Part shown: in pieces, positions 50,197 to 62,680 of the stretch
How positions within the stretch are numbered: the stretch's first letter is position 1
Layout: each line of letters begins with the position of its first letter
Assembly: GCF_036370855.1 (NCBI RefSeq)
Contig: NC_088102.1
Coordinates: forward strand, 25,851,001-25,915,000
Length of the DNA: 64,000 nucleotides
From: Dromaius novaehollandiae
Lineage: Eukaryota > Chordata > Aves > Casuariiformes > Dromaiidae
Reading direction: 5' to 3'
The notes under the pieces: model-generated
Told to the model about the DNA's origin: nothing
The model's input: the letters and a program-made list of their open reading frames with translations, nothing else
The model's database searches: none
Translations under genes and position numbers: made by a program

Positions 50197-50734
50197 GAGA
50201 AGTTATTATACAGATTTAGTTAAGAATGTCCTCCTTCAAGAGAAAGGGTGAGATTTTTCACTCAGAAGTAATTCTTTCTGTAGCCAAGATATCTATATCT
50301 TTGCCTCACAATGTAAAATTGTATATCTGGCTGACAGGATTAAGGTACAGTGTAGGAGTTTACTTTGCACAGACTGTGAGCGTGATATACAGTCATCACA
50401 CAAAGATAACAGTTAAGAGATGGAAAAATTCTTCCAGGCTGTCATGACAGATCTATGGCAATGGTCACCCACTAAAATATATTTTTAGTTTTCTGTATAG
50501 CCCACCTTTATTTTGTGCTTCTCCTAGAAACGCTTTAATTCATACATAGGTCACTGTTGAAGCTCACATGGGTGCTAAAGCTCACATGACACTCTTCACA
50601 GAGTTGTGTCATAGTATCACTTTTTCATCTGCACTCTCCCACTTTTGCTGTGGAACTGTATGTAAAGCATGCTTTGAGATTGAGGACTCTGCAGTGTAAC
50701 ATTAGAATAAGCCACATACTTTTCCAGTATACAC

Positions 50735-50740
50735 TTTATT
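50735..50740 (-). terminator. Alternative CIPC polyadenylation signal
   Basis: AATAAA on the minus strand, followed by AGTGTATACTGG and a TATGTGGC element. Equally plausible as the distal site. Confidence 0.4.
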
Positions 50741-51245
50741 TCATTCATATTTCATAGTCTGTTTCTGTAAAATTTTAGCAAAAAGGTCATGTTCTGTAAT
50801 GGAATTCGCAGGCTACTGTAGTCAGAGTTGGCAATGGACTGAAAGGTACAGAAAATGATGTTTAGGTTCCAACTAGAGCAGTAGAATCTTAAAAAATACA
50901 TTGTAAAAATAATCAAAAATACCAACATCTATTAAAACTTAATAGAAAAACAGGAGTCTGTCTGACCCATCAAGCTACCCTGCCTGCTAGTTGTCAGCAG
51001 CAACTGAAGCCACAGCACGCAATCTAAATGACTCTTCAGATCAGTACAGTTGTGTCCAGGCTACCTTGTTAACACAAAGGTCAAATAAAAATCTGTAAGT
51101 TCAGTGCTTACACGTTTCCAATCAAAGAGGCTAATGTTTCTCCTCAACTCTGTTAGGCCACTTCCAGATCCTGTTCAGAGTCAGGATCTATTCTGGTCCT
51201 AATCTAGTCAACTAATTTTCTCAACACAGCTCCAAGCTAACCCAT

Positions 51246-51255
51246 TTTATTTATT
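51246..51255 (-). terminator. Overlapping AATAAA pair, possible proximal CIPC signal
   Basis: AAATAAATAAAA on the minus strand holds two overlapping AATAAA hexamers, followed by a TGGGTTAGCTTGGAGCTGTG G/T-rich stretch. Would give a 3' UTR of about 2.8 kb. Confidence 0.4.
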
Positions 51256-53097
51256 TGCAGCCAAGAAAGCCCTTATTGTTTAAAGCTTTAGCAAGGCTTC
51301 CAAGAATAAAGGCAGCTAAGAGAAACTGAACAGAAAGGTATTTGAAGACATATCTATCATTAAGGTCCTTCAACATCCTTCATTATAATATTGCATCAAG
51401 ATTTGTAGTTATCTAGGGATATGTTCCCTAAGGGCCCCCAGATTTATAATAGTTCCACACTGGATTTTTCTAGTTTGGTAAATACTGGACTGATGCCCAG
51501 TAACAGATTTCTAACCCCAGCTGCTGGACTTCATTCACAGCTTTATTGAATATATATTTATACAAATTACACCAGCTGGAAGGCCCATCAGCTGTAAGCT
51601 CACCCAACTTCAGCCCACTCTTGGTGCTGTCAGGGGAAAGAACACATGTGGGCTGTGAGTGATTTTTGTCAGCTAGAGTCCCCATATGTCAGAGAACAGT
51701 ATATCCTCCAAGGCCAGCTTTGCTTTCCCTTTGCTTTATCGGAGAAAAGAAAAATGGATACCCTAAATGTTTTCCAGCACCTCATCTCTAGGCCTATTGC
51801 GGGTATCCGATCAATGGAACTGTCTCCTACTGTTTCCTCTCCTTCCTGTAAGGAGATCAGAAGAAACATATCTGTCTTTCAGGCACCTTTCACTAATAGC
51901 CCCAGGTACTGTCACACCGGTCCTGCCAAATGCCATTCAGTGCAGACATCACAATTGCTTCTAAAAAAGCAAGATCAAATATGGCCAACATTACACTGTA
52001 CTAAGTTGCCTTCTGGTTTCTCTGGTTGGATTTTGATATTGCTGCGCTGTGAATTATGAGATGTCTATAACCCACAATAGTAGCAGCTGTATTTAAAAAC
52101 TCATGACAGAAAACAGTCCATGAAAAGTTTAACTGGATTCACATACTGCTCTAGTCTTCAGCAGGTAGGCAGGATAGCATGAAAGGCATTGCTGCTGGCT
52201 TGCTACTGCTCAACTAGGGGTTTAGGGCAAATCCTGCTAGGAAATTTCTCTTAGGCCTACGGCTAGTGCAAATACGACTCAGATTTCTCCTCTTCTTGAG
52301 GCATATATGGAACTTCTTTTCATGAGTCTAAAAAGGTGATCAAGAGGGAAAACTTTTACAGTTTCTCTAATGCATGTTTTAGGAAGACTACAAAAACAAA
52401 GGTCTTTTTGCAGTATTAATTCCTGGTGGCCTCAGAAAAATGAAAGAGTCTAGTCACAAATCAGCACTAAGAGATTCACTCTACTTCAACATTTCTTAAG
52501 AAACTGAAACAGATGATGGAGGTGTCAGAGCATCAAAATATTCAGTCACCCAGGCTGCACAACTTTTTGAAAGCATTTTCAAGCAGAAAGGAACACACCG
52601 ATCATATCACCATCAACGACCAGATTCCTTATCCTTCTTAGAGAAAGACATTTAAGTCTTCTTACACACTGCCTCTGAAAAAAATCCTTCAGACTGGAGG
52701 GACTGTTGTATAGTTAAGTGTCTAAATAAACTGAAATGAAAAATGTCTGTAGAACAGCTTTTGCAACATGACCGCTGTGGATCTCTACTAGTAAGCCTAA
52801 CATCTTATGCACACTGTGGTGCTGGCTATATTTCAAGGCAAGTAGGCTATGAATGATACAAATTTAAGTGAAGGAGAGTATTTTTGAAAAATTTAAATTC
52901 AGATAAATCAATTTTTTAAGAAGATTAACCAAACTGTGGGTTCTTTTTTTTTTTAAACAGATGTACTCATCTGATTTCTCTAAATAAAAAAGAGGCGGAA
53001 GGGAGATGGGAGAAAGACCTATTTCGCCACAGGCCAGTATACTCCTTTTCTCTTCACTTCTCTCCATTTTTTACACTTAGCAAGCTGATTTCACAGG

Positions 53098-53120
53098 AAA
53101 AAAAAAAAAAAAAAAAAAAA
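53098..53120. repeat. Poly(A) run of 23
   Basis: Uninterrupted A on the plus strand within the probable CIPC 3' UTR. Mononucleotide microsatellite. Confidence 0.95.
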
Positions 53121-54036
53121 GGAGTCTTGTAAGCTAAAGAGACATAGGTTAAATAATGTTTAACTAGGCTTGCCAATTAATCCTCGTGAACGAACACCTT
53201 CTTGTACGACATTAAAAACTTACTGCAGTCTTTTAAATAAGAACAGTCAATGTTTAATCTATTAGCTACAAAAAAAATCCAAAGCCACTTGCTTAGTACA
53301 CTTGCTAGTCGTTAATGGGTAGTGCAAACAAAATATGGCTTTGGAACAAACACTTCCAGTGCCAACCTCAGGATTTTCATACACCCAGTTTTACAGATTT
53401 AAATCAAAAATAGACTCACAGAAACAAGACATTTCAGATGGGTCCTAAGACTCTCATGGCTTTGGTCAGTCTGCAATGAATACGGAATGCTGCTTCAGCA
53501 CAAGCAGATCTCCACTAATTCAAAAGCGTTATAAACCCAAAAGAAAGACTCTCTGCTACAACGAAGGACAGTGAATTAGTCTAAAGATACCACCCTACCA
53601 GCCTTTTCCCCCCTCCCTTCATCTACTTGCAACTGATGATGGCCCAATACTGGGGCCTGTTCTGCTGTCCCATTCTCAGAACTGGTTATCTGAAGATGGG
53701 ATTGGAAAGATGCTTGCTTGAAGAATATTGCAAATGACTGTCTTTTCACAGCATGAATGGGAATATGCTAGCAGAGCACATCTAAGCTTCCCAAGTCCAA
53801 GGAAGCACACAGAGTTAACATGGAGTTCAAGGTTACACTGAAGCAGTAGTACCCACTCTGTCAAGATCCCACCTGCTATTCCAGTCCCACAACTGACTCT
53901 GAAGACAAGCTGTTAATGGCATGCCACTTTGCAAGTTAGTTTTTAAGTCTCGGACTCAGAAAATGCTCAAGTAAAAGCCTGAGACAAGAAATCTGAGCAA
54001 CAGGAATAACTTGAACGACAGCTATGTACCATTTTA

Positions 54037-54909
54037 CTACATACTGGGATAAGTGGAATCTTCAGTGTTGCTATCAGCCTTATCTGATCCTGTCAGAGAT
54101 GCTTCTAGCTCCGCCCAAGACTGTGGAGCATTGTTCTTTATTGCCTCTATGAAAAGTTGTGTTTGGTGCTTTAGCCGATCCAGCTCAACCTGAGTCACCT
54201 GGTTCTGATGAATGAGCTCCTTGGTTTTTAAGGTAATCTCCAGCAAGCCTGACCTACGTAGCACAACCAGTGTATTCTGAAAGCGTCTGCACTTGCTTTG
54301 TTGTTGTAAGAGCAGCTCAGGGGTAGTGCAAATCTCCTCTGGTACCAGTGGTGGGCTCCACACTGCAGACTGCATCATATGCTGTGCCGTAGTCTCAGGA
54401 GGGGTGTACTTTGTTGCCTGCAGGGTTCCAAAAGGCAAAAGGGGAGCCAAACCTGGGACTTTCTGTGTGTCAGCAGAAATATGATGAAAACTGGGAAGAG
54501 CTGACACTTTTCCATTTGTCACCAGAGTTGAAGAACTCTGCTGGTTAGAATCCTCAGCAGACTTAAAGCTAACTGGTAGGTGGGCAAAAGGACTAGTGGG
54601 AAAACCCATGCTCCTTGATTGGGGAGAAGTCTCCATCTTGGCTGCTTCTGTGCAGAGGCGTTTATGGCAACTGGTTTCCTCACTGTCCTCTAGATCCAAG
54701 GAGTGATCTCTTTTGCAGGGTTGTGGTGCTATTTTGGGGTAAGACTTCAGGATAGGCAGGTAATTAGTGGAGTCACTTCTCTTTTTCCCAACAGGGTGAG
54801 GGTTAATGGGAGGTGGGATTGGTGGGTGAAGAAACACTAGTTGTGGCTGAGCTGGAATCACTTCAAAGGATGGCTGGACAGTCCAAGACTGGAGCTGTGA
54901 TGAACTCCC
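54037..54909 (-). CDS. CIPC: CIPC CLOCK-interacting repressor, last coding exon
   Basis: This exon encodes the C-terminal 290 residues of CIPC (KIAA1737), a vertebrate nuclear protein that binds CLOCK and represses CLOCK-BMAL1 transcription. The acceptor (tgctttccag) joins in phase 0 to give VLVKQ-GSSSQLQSWTVQPSF, nearly identical to human. A Pro/Ser-rich disordered middle contains a basic GKKRSD patch and a CKRDHSLDLE patch. The C-terminus is the conserved heptad-like coiled coil, about residues 285-355, starting RRFQNTLVVLRRSGLLEITL and running through QNQVTQVELDRLK. The frame is intact to TAG at 54037-54039. The middle diverges from human while both ends are conserved, normal for this family. 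The in-frame sequence above 54909 is intron. Confidence 0.96.
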   Translation of the reverse strand, partial: GSSSQLQSWTVQPSFEVIPAQPQLVFLHPPIPPPINPHPVGKKRSDSTNYLPILKSYPKIAPQPCKRDHSLDLEDSEETSCHKRLCTEAAKMETSPQSRSMGFPTSPFAHLPVSFKSAEDSNQQSSSTLVTNGKVSALPSFHHISADTQKVPGLAPLLPFGTLQATKYTPPETTAQHMMQSAVWSPPLVPEEICTTPELLLQQQSKCRRFQNTLVVLRRSGLLEITLKTKELIHQNQVTQVELDRLKHQTQLFIEAIKNNAPQSWAELEASLTGSDKADSNTEDSTYPSM

Positions 54910-57900
54910 CTGGAAAGCACAAATGAGGAAATACAGAATTATTACAACTATATGGTAGAAAAGGAGCAAAAAACCTCAATCAAAACAGACGATCTGTGTC
55001 AGTTCTTCACAATATTTGATACACACACTTCATAATAATGCATTTTGAACAGCTTTCCATCAAACTCATCCTCCCTTTCTCTGAAAACAGAATATAGCAC
55101 TAGAATCAAGGCTGTAATCCATAATCCATTTATTATGGAACAGCAGAAACATTTAAAAACAATTAAATTTGAATTTGTACATGTGAGGATTACAGTATAT
55201 GCTTACATTCTACGATGCTGGTATAGAATTATTACCAGACTTGGGGTAGAACAACTGCACAGAAACCTTGAAAAATAACCACAGAATATTTTAACTGAGT
55301 CAAAGAAATGCTGCACAGACATTTTAAGAACAATTCAAACTCCCTCTCTTTTGAAAGACAGCAACTCTAAAGCTGTCATTTCTATTCTTACAGCAAGCTT
55401 TTGAAATAGTTATTTAAAATAGATGACAGCTGTTCAGCAAGTCTTGCAGTCTTAAATACAATACACAGTTTCAATAAATTTAAAACCATGAAGTTCAAAA
55501 AAAAAAAAAGCTGAATATCAACCAGCCCAAGCAAAGCAGCGTGTTGTAAGCTTAGAGGAATTTAATTCCACACCTTTGGTAATACAGGGTGCATTGATAA
55601 GCCTTAAAAGCGTTATTTCAAGAGAAGTGACTGAGCTTTTAGTCCTTCCCACGAGTCACATTCTTCAATGTAATGGGACACATCAATTTTGCAAGACGTT
55701 ACCTCCTCCTTCAATATATTATTAGGGATTGTCATGAGATCTCCTGGCTGATAAGTATGCCTGCTTTTTTCCAACCAGATCAAGTGGTCTAGTAAGAAAT
55801 ACTTTCTTCCTGAAAAAAAAGTCTTACTTCCTGTAAACTTAAGCCATCACCACTACAATTATACTAATATAATCATAACACACTGTCAGCTGTTTTTCTA
55901 ATTCCTAAAGCTTACTACTTAGAATGCTGCTGGTAGGCTTGCTAAAGGCACAGCTTTTAGCTAGCAGAGACGTTTTATTATTTCTGGCACTATACTGACT
56001 CATCTGAAATCCATCTCCATTCCCCCAGTCACCTTGCACATTTTAAGCTGGCAAATGATAAAATGTTTTGCTGAAGTCCATTCCCCCCAACAAAGGGCTA
56101 ATACTCATCGAAAGTAAATATGATCAACTGATTAAGACACTGAGACTTGGAGATGAGATTCAGTTACCTACTCTGACACAGATCTGATTCCTTTGGTTCA
56201 GTGGGCAAGATTCTTATGGAATAGGGGTACAGAACAACCACCTGTGAAATGTTAGTATTATTTCCTTCTTTCACAGAAGCAAGGACAAACATATTTAGAA
56301 GAACAGTATCTGGAGACGTTAGGAGTGGGATAGTATATAAATACCTTGGCTGTGTAAACGGAGAACAGAACATTCAGCCTTAAGGAGAAAATTTTGGGAT
56401 AAGTTCTCATCTATTGTACATTTGCATGGCACAGCAGAGCCCAAACTTGTTGAAAAAGTGTTGTGATAACAATTTAACCAAACCGTTTGTCTTGCTCTTG
56501 TTTTTCCTTTCTCTGCTATCCACTTTCTTCTCCTTTCCACTCATGTTGTGTTCTGCTCTTTCTCCTATCCAGCATCTCATTTAAGGATATGTTTATTCTA
56601 TTAATTCTGCTTTTTTTTTCTAATTTATAACCTGTGGTTATCAGTGTCACTCGTCTAGAATGACTTCTTACCCACTAAAGACTTTTACAAGACTTATAGA
56701 AACTTTGCAACAGAGCTTACTATGTTTCAGAAAATTAATCCCAGCTTGTTTTTTTAGTAACACTGTTGTTAGCTGTTTACACTCTGAAATCAGAACAGCA
56801 GGTAAGCATTACTCTGTGGGATCACTGTGGTTCAGCAGCCACTGTCATGCAAAATGAAAACAGAAGGATAATACTGATTGAAATTGTAACTGGAATGAAT
56901 AAACAGCAGTAATTAGCAATGTTGCATTATTTTTTGGTGCAGTGAGCCCAACTGAGCACTGTGTTGAAAAGACCATTTTAAAAAGATGTCCAACATGACC
57001 ACCTGGGGTAACTAGGCCTAACAGAAAAAGGCAGATGCATGCTTCATTATCATTCTGATCTAGACTTGCTGCTTTTGCTTATTGCAGTAAACATTCTTCA
57101 GTTTAACATGACTGCAACATGATCTACAGTTTAATATTAGACTACCGCTGGAATCAGCGTTCCACTTCTGAGCTCCAGCCTGAAGGCTATCAGTAGGTGA
57201 AGCTTGCCCACTCCCTACCAAATGAAAACTTCAGCAGTTGTTTATAGAGTTTGCCCACACATCCAGGGACCTGGCCTATAAACAAAAACTGTTTCTTGTC
57301 AAAATAAAGCACAACACAAATCAGAACTGTCTCCCCCCCCAAATGCATAATCTGCCACATACTAACAGAAACCCATCTCTCTGTTAGCACTGATGCGCTA
57401 ACAATATTGAGTTAATTAGTTTTGCTTGTTGCTATACTAGATTCAGAAAAAAAGAATTAGGGCCAATATCCTTCCCCACTCCACTGCATTCTCTGGAGTA
57501 CTCTGGTCAGAAAAAAAAGGCTGAAGAACTATTACTTTGATCAGAAAATATGAGCAAGCATAGAGCAAGAGGTCTTAAAATAAGGCAATACTTTGGATTT
57601 GTACCTCTCATCTTCTGTTGAAGCTGTTGTAAATGTTTTAAGTGTCTTATAGATATGCTGCAGGAGCAACACACATCATGATATTGGAGGATTTAGTCAG
57701 GAAATATGTAGTTGTTACAACGTGAGCCATCACATGTAATTAAGAGAAACAACTGCTGAAGTAAAAATACCATAGCCAAGTTTAGACAGATTTAATTTTT
57801 TACATTTATAATATTTTGGATTAGGGTTTCCCATTGCATATAAAACATTTCTAGGACTTAAGAACTAGCAAGCAAAACAAATCACACGACTTTATTGTTT

Positions 57901-58273
57901 AAACTCTCTAGCATCTAAGCACACAAAAAGAAAACACCAGCTTCCAAAAGGAGAAATACATTCACGTTGAGTTTTTCGGCTTGATCTCTGATGCTATTTA
58001 CACAGCATTCTAAGATCTATTTTGTGTGGGTCCCTTTGAGACAAAGGAGTTTAGCAGATGTAGTAGAACTTTTACATTTCCCATTGTTCCATCTCAGTGA
58101 TTTTAGCCATCCTTCAAAAGGGCAGGCTCCCAATAACAGAGCTTTTCAAGTCACTAGTTACTTTCTGTATTGCAACTGTAACAACTGGTATCATTCCTTC
58201 TGAAAGGAAATCAGTAAAAACCACTTTTTTTGAAGAACATGTAGTGTTTTCCAATATATTATTTCTTCCCTAC

Positions 58274-58443
58274 CTGTTTAACTAACACATTTTTCATTAC
58301 GACCATAGGAGAAAGTGCAGGAAAGGAACTGTTTGTAGTCACTGGGCATGGCCAAGGCCCATCCTCTGTGTTCCAACACAGTGTGTTTAGCACGTCCTCC
58401 GAGTCCGTCTGCTCCATAACACTCAGGCACTCTGAGCTTCCAT
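58274..58443 (-). CDS. CIPC: CIPC, middle coding exon
   Basis: 170 bases between the acceptor ACCTGGCAG and the donor CAG|GTAGGG. It completes an Asp codon and reads GSSECLSVMEQTDSEDVLNT, then a variable stretch, then FPALSPMVVMKNVLVKQ, which is almost the same as in human. Phases are 1 in and 0 out and join both neighbours. The open frame that continues to 58531 on the minus strand is intron read-through, and its ATG is not the gene start. Confidence 0.95.
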
Positions 58444-59337
58444 CTGCCAGGTGTAGAATTCGACTGTTAGTCATTTTACATGCAGTATGCCTGCTAACAT
58501 CTTTCAGTTCTATTGTTCTGCTCCTGTTCAATCAAGTCACAAAGAATAATAAAGTCTGATTCTAAAATGTCATTAAAACTAGGACACCGACAGCTGTCAA
58601 ATGCCCTTTAATAAAAGATTTTGTATTTCAGGCCAGTTCTTATGCAGATGCTTGCTCTCAAGCAAACTTTCTGTCCCTTTGCATTTAATCTCCAAGGGCC
58701 TGCACTTTATCATGAGGACAACTCTAAAGCCAGATGTAGGGCAGAATTACAGGATTCTGCGCTGCTAAAGCCATAGCCTGTGCTGCAGTCATTGTGTCTT
58801 AAAATCTCCTGTCTACAAACCTAGGAAGTCAGGTATCTCTCACAAAAGCATTTTTATCTTTTAAAGGCAGTCTTTGCATAGTTTTGTTGAGTATTAAAAT
58901 GGAACACTGCATCTATATTTTACTGATGTTATAAAAATTACTTTCTAGTTTATCAAGCTCTACTGATGATCTGGTCATATCCTAAGAGACATTAGACAGC
59001 ATAATCCACTAGTTCATTCATCACTGCAATGAACTAGAAGTGATCTTTCCATTCCCACTTCTACACTCTGAAATATGAGATTCATCTATTAATTAGTTAG
59101 GCACATTTTAAACTCCCATGCCATTCAAAATTCACAGGATGATCTTTTAACTATGTAAAGCTCCACTCCAAAAATTTTGATGGTAGGATGATTTTTCAAC
59201 CTGTACTGCACACAAACGGGCTCCCAGCAAACCAGATACAAGCAGCAAGGGTCTAAAGAGAGACAGACTTGTCAAATATTACCAACAAAAGCAATGTCTG
59301 AGCAAGATAACAGAAAGAAAACAGTCTTTTTCTAAAC

Positions 59338-59410
59338 CTGAGTATCCGGAGTCCTTGTCAGACTCAGCTGCTGCCATGCTGAAGCGATGGTTCAAGCTCT
59401 TCATTTCCAT
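59338..59410 (-). CDS. CIPC: CIPC, first coding exon (likely start at 59410)
   Basis: Reads MEMKSLNHRFSMAAAESDKD and SGYS, ending at TCAG|GTTTAG in phase 1, so with the other exons CIPC is 371 residues (human 399). The MAAAESDKDSG block is identical to human. I chose the ATG at 59410 because it has G at -3 and +4 and lies downstream of an in-frame TAG (59452-59450). The upstream in-frame reading after that stop, SPIENLKELLGKV, resembles the human N-terminus, and an ATG at 59464 opens MGRK then TAG where human has MERK. So the ancestral start seems present but cut off. The exon probably begins at 59512 behind a good acceptor (ctaactatttttatag). An alternative is start at the MAAAES ATG, 59377. 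Confidence 0.8.
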
Positions 59411-59505
59411 CACTTTACCCAATAGTTCCTTGAGGTTCTCAATAGGTGACTATTTTCTGCCCATGCTTCCACAGTGCTGGAGGCAGTTTTCAACACCTTT
59501 CCCAT
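59410..59505 (-). promoter_or_regulatory. Upstream ORF in CIPC leader, overlapping the start as TGATG
   Basis: In the 5' part of the first coding exon an ATG at 59505-59503 opens a 31-codon frame ending in TGA at 59412-59410. The A of that TGA is the A of the CIPC ATG, a one-base stop-start overlap. A second, four-codon upstream ORF (MGRK, stop) lies at 59464-59450 with a strong context (A at -3, G at +4). Together they predict low initiation or reinitiation control of CIPC. Conditional on the acceptor at 59513 being used. Confidence 0.5.
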
Positions 59506-59512
59506 TGAGGAA

Positions 59513-62099
59513 CTATAAAAATAGTTAGAAATAGGAAGTGATTTCACTTGAATCCAAAGAAGAAAGTTTCACCAGAATAAGATTACAGAGAAGGTTATGT
59601 TTGCCCTCATAGTAATCTGGTTATCAAAGGTTTGTGAGACTTGTTAAGCAATCTATAGAATTCTATTAAACTCCCAGTTTCACATTTGCTATCTTTATCA
59701 CACAGTAGGTTAGCAAGTGGCTGCCAATAAAACTGTCTATTCTCTGCAAAACTCTCAATGCATGTTTAATAACCCATTACAGAATGGATAAGATAGGCAA
59801 CAATCCTTTGTATCAACTGATACATTACTTCATAAAACTTTCTGGACTGATGTTTTCCATCTGCTCAGGCTGATTTTTTAAAGTGTCCAGAAAATTTATA
59901 TGATCCAATTTTTCAGTCCTCTGCACCAAGTACAAGAAAAGAATATCATATTAGACACGGATATTGAGTTTTTAAGGGCAGCTTCAAAGAAAAAACTATG
60001 GCATAGGAAGGAAGAAATTAATTGAAGCAGAAATACAGTACAGATCTTCTATAATCCATTTTTACTATTGCTGTGAAAACCAACAAATCAAAGGTATTTT
60101 AGAAGTACTAAAGATATGGACATGGTAGAAAGGCTAGAATTCACCTGCTCAGCTTCTTTCTTCAGTGGCTACGCAAGTCAGAGTAGACAGCACAGGTCAG
60201 TCATCTTTATGAATTTACCTGAAGTAGAACTGTTTCATACTTAAAATTACTGAGTAATTCCTGATAGATTCATCCAGAAAGCACACTCTGCACAAATAAC
60301 TTCCAACCCTATTAAGGATTCTACCAGACAAGCTAAAAATTCCTTACCGTGCACATAAAAGTTGGAAGATAGGAATTTAATTTATTGTATTAAACTGTCA
60401 AAAGTGTAATACCCAGTTCTGCTTGATTGTTCTGAAATTCAGAACCATGGGCGACTAAGATAAAATAGCAGTTATCAAGCATAAGTTTGTTATCTGTAAT
60501 TAAATCAATACTCCTCTTAGTGAGGTGGGACAGTTGTGTATTTTAAATTTTTTACACTGCTGGTGAATTAATCGAAGACCTTTCAGAAGTAGAAGCATCT
60601 CAAGTGATTCAAAGAATGAAATGTAGATAGAAAATTAATGCATTAGAGATATTTCTCTATCCAAAAAGGCAAAACTAAAAGCTATTCATAAACAACATTT
60701 TGTTCAAGAATTAAGGTTGCTCGGGCCATATCTGTCTTACAAACTTAGCTATCCTGGGTAGGGTTTGCATCCTCAAACAGGTCAGCTGTGCAGACAAGCC
60801 CCCATACCATAAACGCAGCTGAACCCACAAAGCTTTGCTTTTGCTAGTTTGTTTCACTCTCAGAGTGAGGTATATCTCGAGATCAGAGAACGTGCTGGGG
60901 CTAGAGAAATCCATATTGCTAAATGTGCAACACATACTATACCTGCAAAGCACTCCTAATGGAGATACAGCCTTAGAAACGCCTCTTCTTCCCATACCTT
61001 TAGCCTTCCAGCATTCTCATTCTGAAAACTAAAAGCTATGAAAACCAGAAAAAAATATAGTTACATTATAGCCTCCCATACCAAGTACTCTTCACAACCT
61101 TCAGCTGCTTCCTAAGGTCTAGGTAGACTCTAACAGGACAGAATAAAGTTTCTGCTTTTCTTAAAGAAAGTAGCGCAGATGGTGGCTACCTGAAAGATGA
61201 CAGGATGAACCATAGAAATTAGGTCTAATACTATTTGTAGAAATTACTTTCCTCTAAAACAACCCTTTAAAATTGTGGTTCATGTTAGAACTATAAATTT
61301 AAATATAAATTTAAATATAAATACAGGAACTCAGGAGTCCGCACAGTTGTCAGACCAACAGTCCACTAATGGTGGTATCCATTGCTAGATACTTCTAACA
61401 ATATCGCAGCGGATACATTCTGGAATAATCTACCCCAAAAGGTGAGTTTCTTCTTAAAAGAAGAATTGTTAGAATTCTGCTCAAGTTCTTGAGACCTGAC
61501 ACCTCCAGTAATGAAGTCTACACATTAGGTAACAGAGCTAAGATGCTGGTGTGATGGCCTCTAAAACTACAAGACAGGCAGAATAATGCTCAACAAAAAA
61601 GAACTTCAGTATTTTGTCTCATTTCTGCTTTTTATCTTCAGTCACGTCTGCTGAGGTGCTAACAGAGATAGAGCCAACTATATTAGAGCAACATCTGCGG
61701 ACTAGGCCACAGCTATCCTGCTCTGTGTCCCATCAACAGAAGCATTTGATAAAGTCTTATCAAAGAATTTTGATTTCCGATCAGGAAATCCAGTACGAAA
61801 AGTATATACTTGTATCATAGATGAAGTTACTGACATTTACATGTTTTAAGCAGCATGCATTTTAGCTATATTAAAAAACATAAACCCTGCTCCACCATCT
61901 CTTATCACTAAGAGAGCAGATTTAATTGAGTACTCGTGGTACAGACTGGTTTAACTGGAAGATGAGCTTTAAGTCCCTCCCTTAGTTACTTATCCCTCTC
62001 CAAAACGAGCGATTTTTTTAAAGAACAGGGAATGTGCCGATGATCATCGCTGAAGAGCAGAGCTGAGAACAGACGGGTGCCAGACGGGCACAGCTCTTC
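59513..62099 (-). other. CIPC first intron
   Basis: No coding exon is recognised between the first coding exon and the CpG island. A small tandem AT repeat lies at 61292-61323. Short frames on both strands match nothing. The donor is probably inside the island. Confidence 0.6.
61292..61323. repeat. Tandem repeat, 12-base unit x 2.6
   Basis: The unit TATAAATTTAAA occurs twice and is followed by a partial third copy, TATAAATA. Internally palindromic; low complexity. Confidence 0.9.
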
Positions 62100-62535
62100 C
62101 CCCTAAAAAAAAGTCAGACGAGCCCCGCAGGGGCCGCACCGCCGGGGCCGCTCCTCCGGGCGGCGAAATGCGCGCCCCGGCCTGCGCTCCCCCGGCGGGG
62201 TCGCCGCGCCCCCGAGACAGCTGCTCGGCCCGCCCGGCCCGGCCCGGCTCCGCCTCGCGGCGCTCGCCCGCCGCCGCAGCCGGCGAGGGCTGAGCCCCCG
62301 GCCCCAGCCCCGCCGCCGGGCGCGCAGGGCTGGCAGGGCCCGCAGCGCGGCGCGGAGGCGGCCGGCGCCAGCCGAGGGCCCCGCGCAGCCGCCCGGCCGC
62401 GGCGGCGCGACGAGCGGCCCCGGCGGTCGGGCCGCAGCCACAGGATAGCGAGGCGAGGGGGCCCTAAGCCCCCAGCCCCCGCTGCCCTCCCCCGCCCCGG
62501 CGGACCGGGCCTGGTCGGACCAGACCACCCCTCAC

Positions 62536-62680
62536 CTACCCGCAGGGCGCCAGGACCCGAGTGCCGCCAGGCCGCGCATGCGCGCTGCCGCCACCATGGA
62601 CACAACCCTCCCTCATCGCCTAAACAAGCCCATCTCGGAAGAGGAAGGCTGCCTGACGAGGCTCGGCATGCGCGCATGCG
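62536..62680 (-). other. Candidate CIPC untranslated exon 1
   Basis: The low edge is a minus-strand donor, GGGTAG|GTGAGG. The high edge is only estimated from the NRF1 sites, which usually lie near the transcription start. It contains no conserved coding start, consistent with a 5' UTR exon. Confidence 0.35.
62574..62583. promoter_or_regulatory. NRF1-type site 1 (GCGCATGCGC)
   Basis: A perfect palindrome matching the NRF1 consensus core. NRF1 sites of this form are common in CpG-island promoters and drive housekeeping and mitochondrial-biogenesis genes. Confidence 0.75.

Larger units (their letters stand above)
50175..54036 (-). other. Probable CIPC 3' UTR
   Basis: From the CIPC stop codon down to the last strong polyadenylation signal no conserved open frame is seen on the minus strand. 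The region has several AATAAA signals in the right orientation, suggesting alternative 3' ends. A run of 23 A on the plus strand at 53098-53120 would be a U-run in the mRNA. The distal limit is inferred from the signal alone. Confidence 0.4.

Noticed and set aside
54910-54969. Hydrophobic N-terminal reading (LLFYHIVVIILYFLIC) fused to the CIPC C-terminal frame
   Set aside because: It is the pyrimidine-rich intron end before the acceptor, not a signal peptide or membrane anchor.
58259-58531. 90-codon minus-strand frame beginning MNRSRTIELKD
   Set aside because: The first part is intron upstream of the CIPC acceptor at 58443 and the last part reads into the next intron. Only 58274-58443 is exon.
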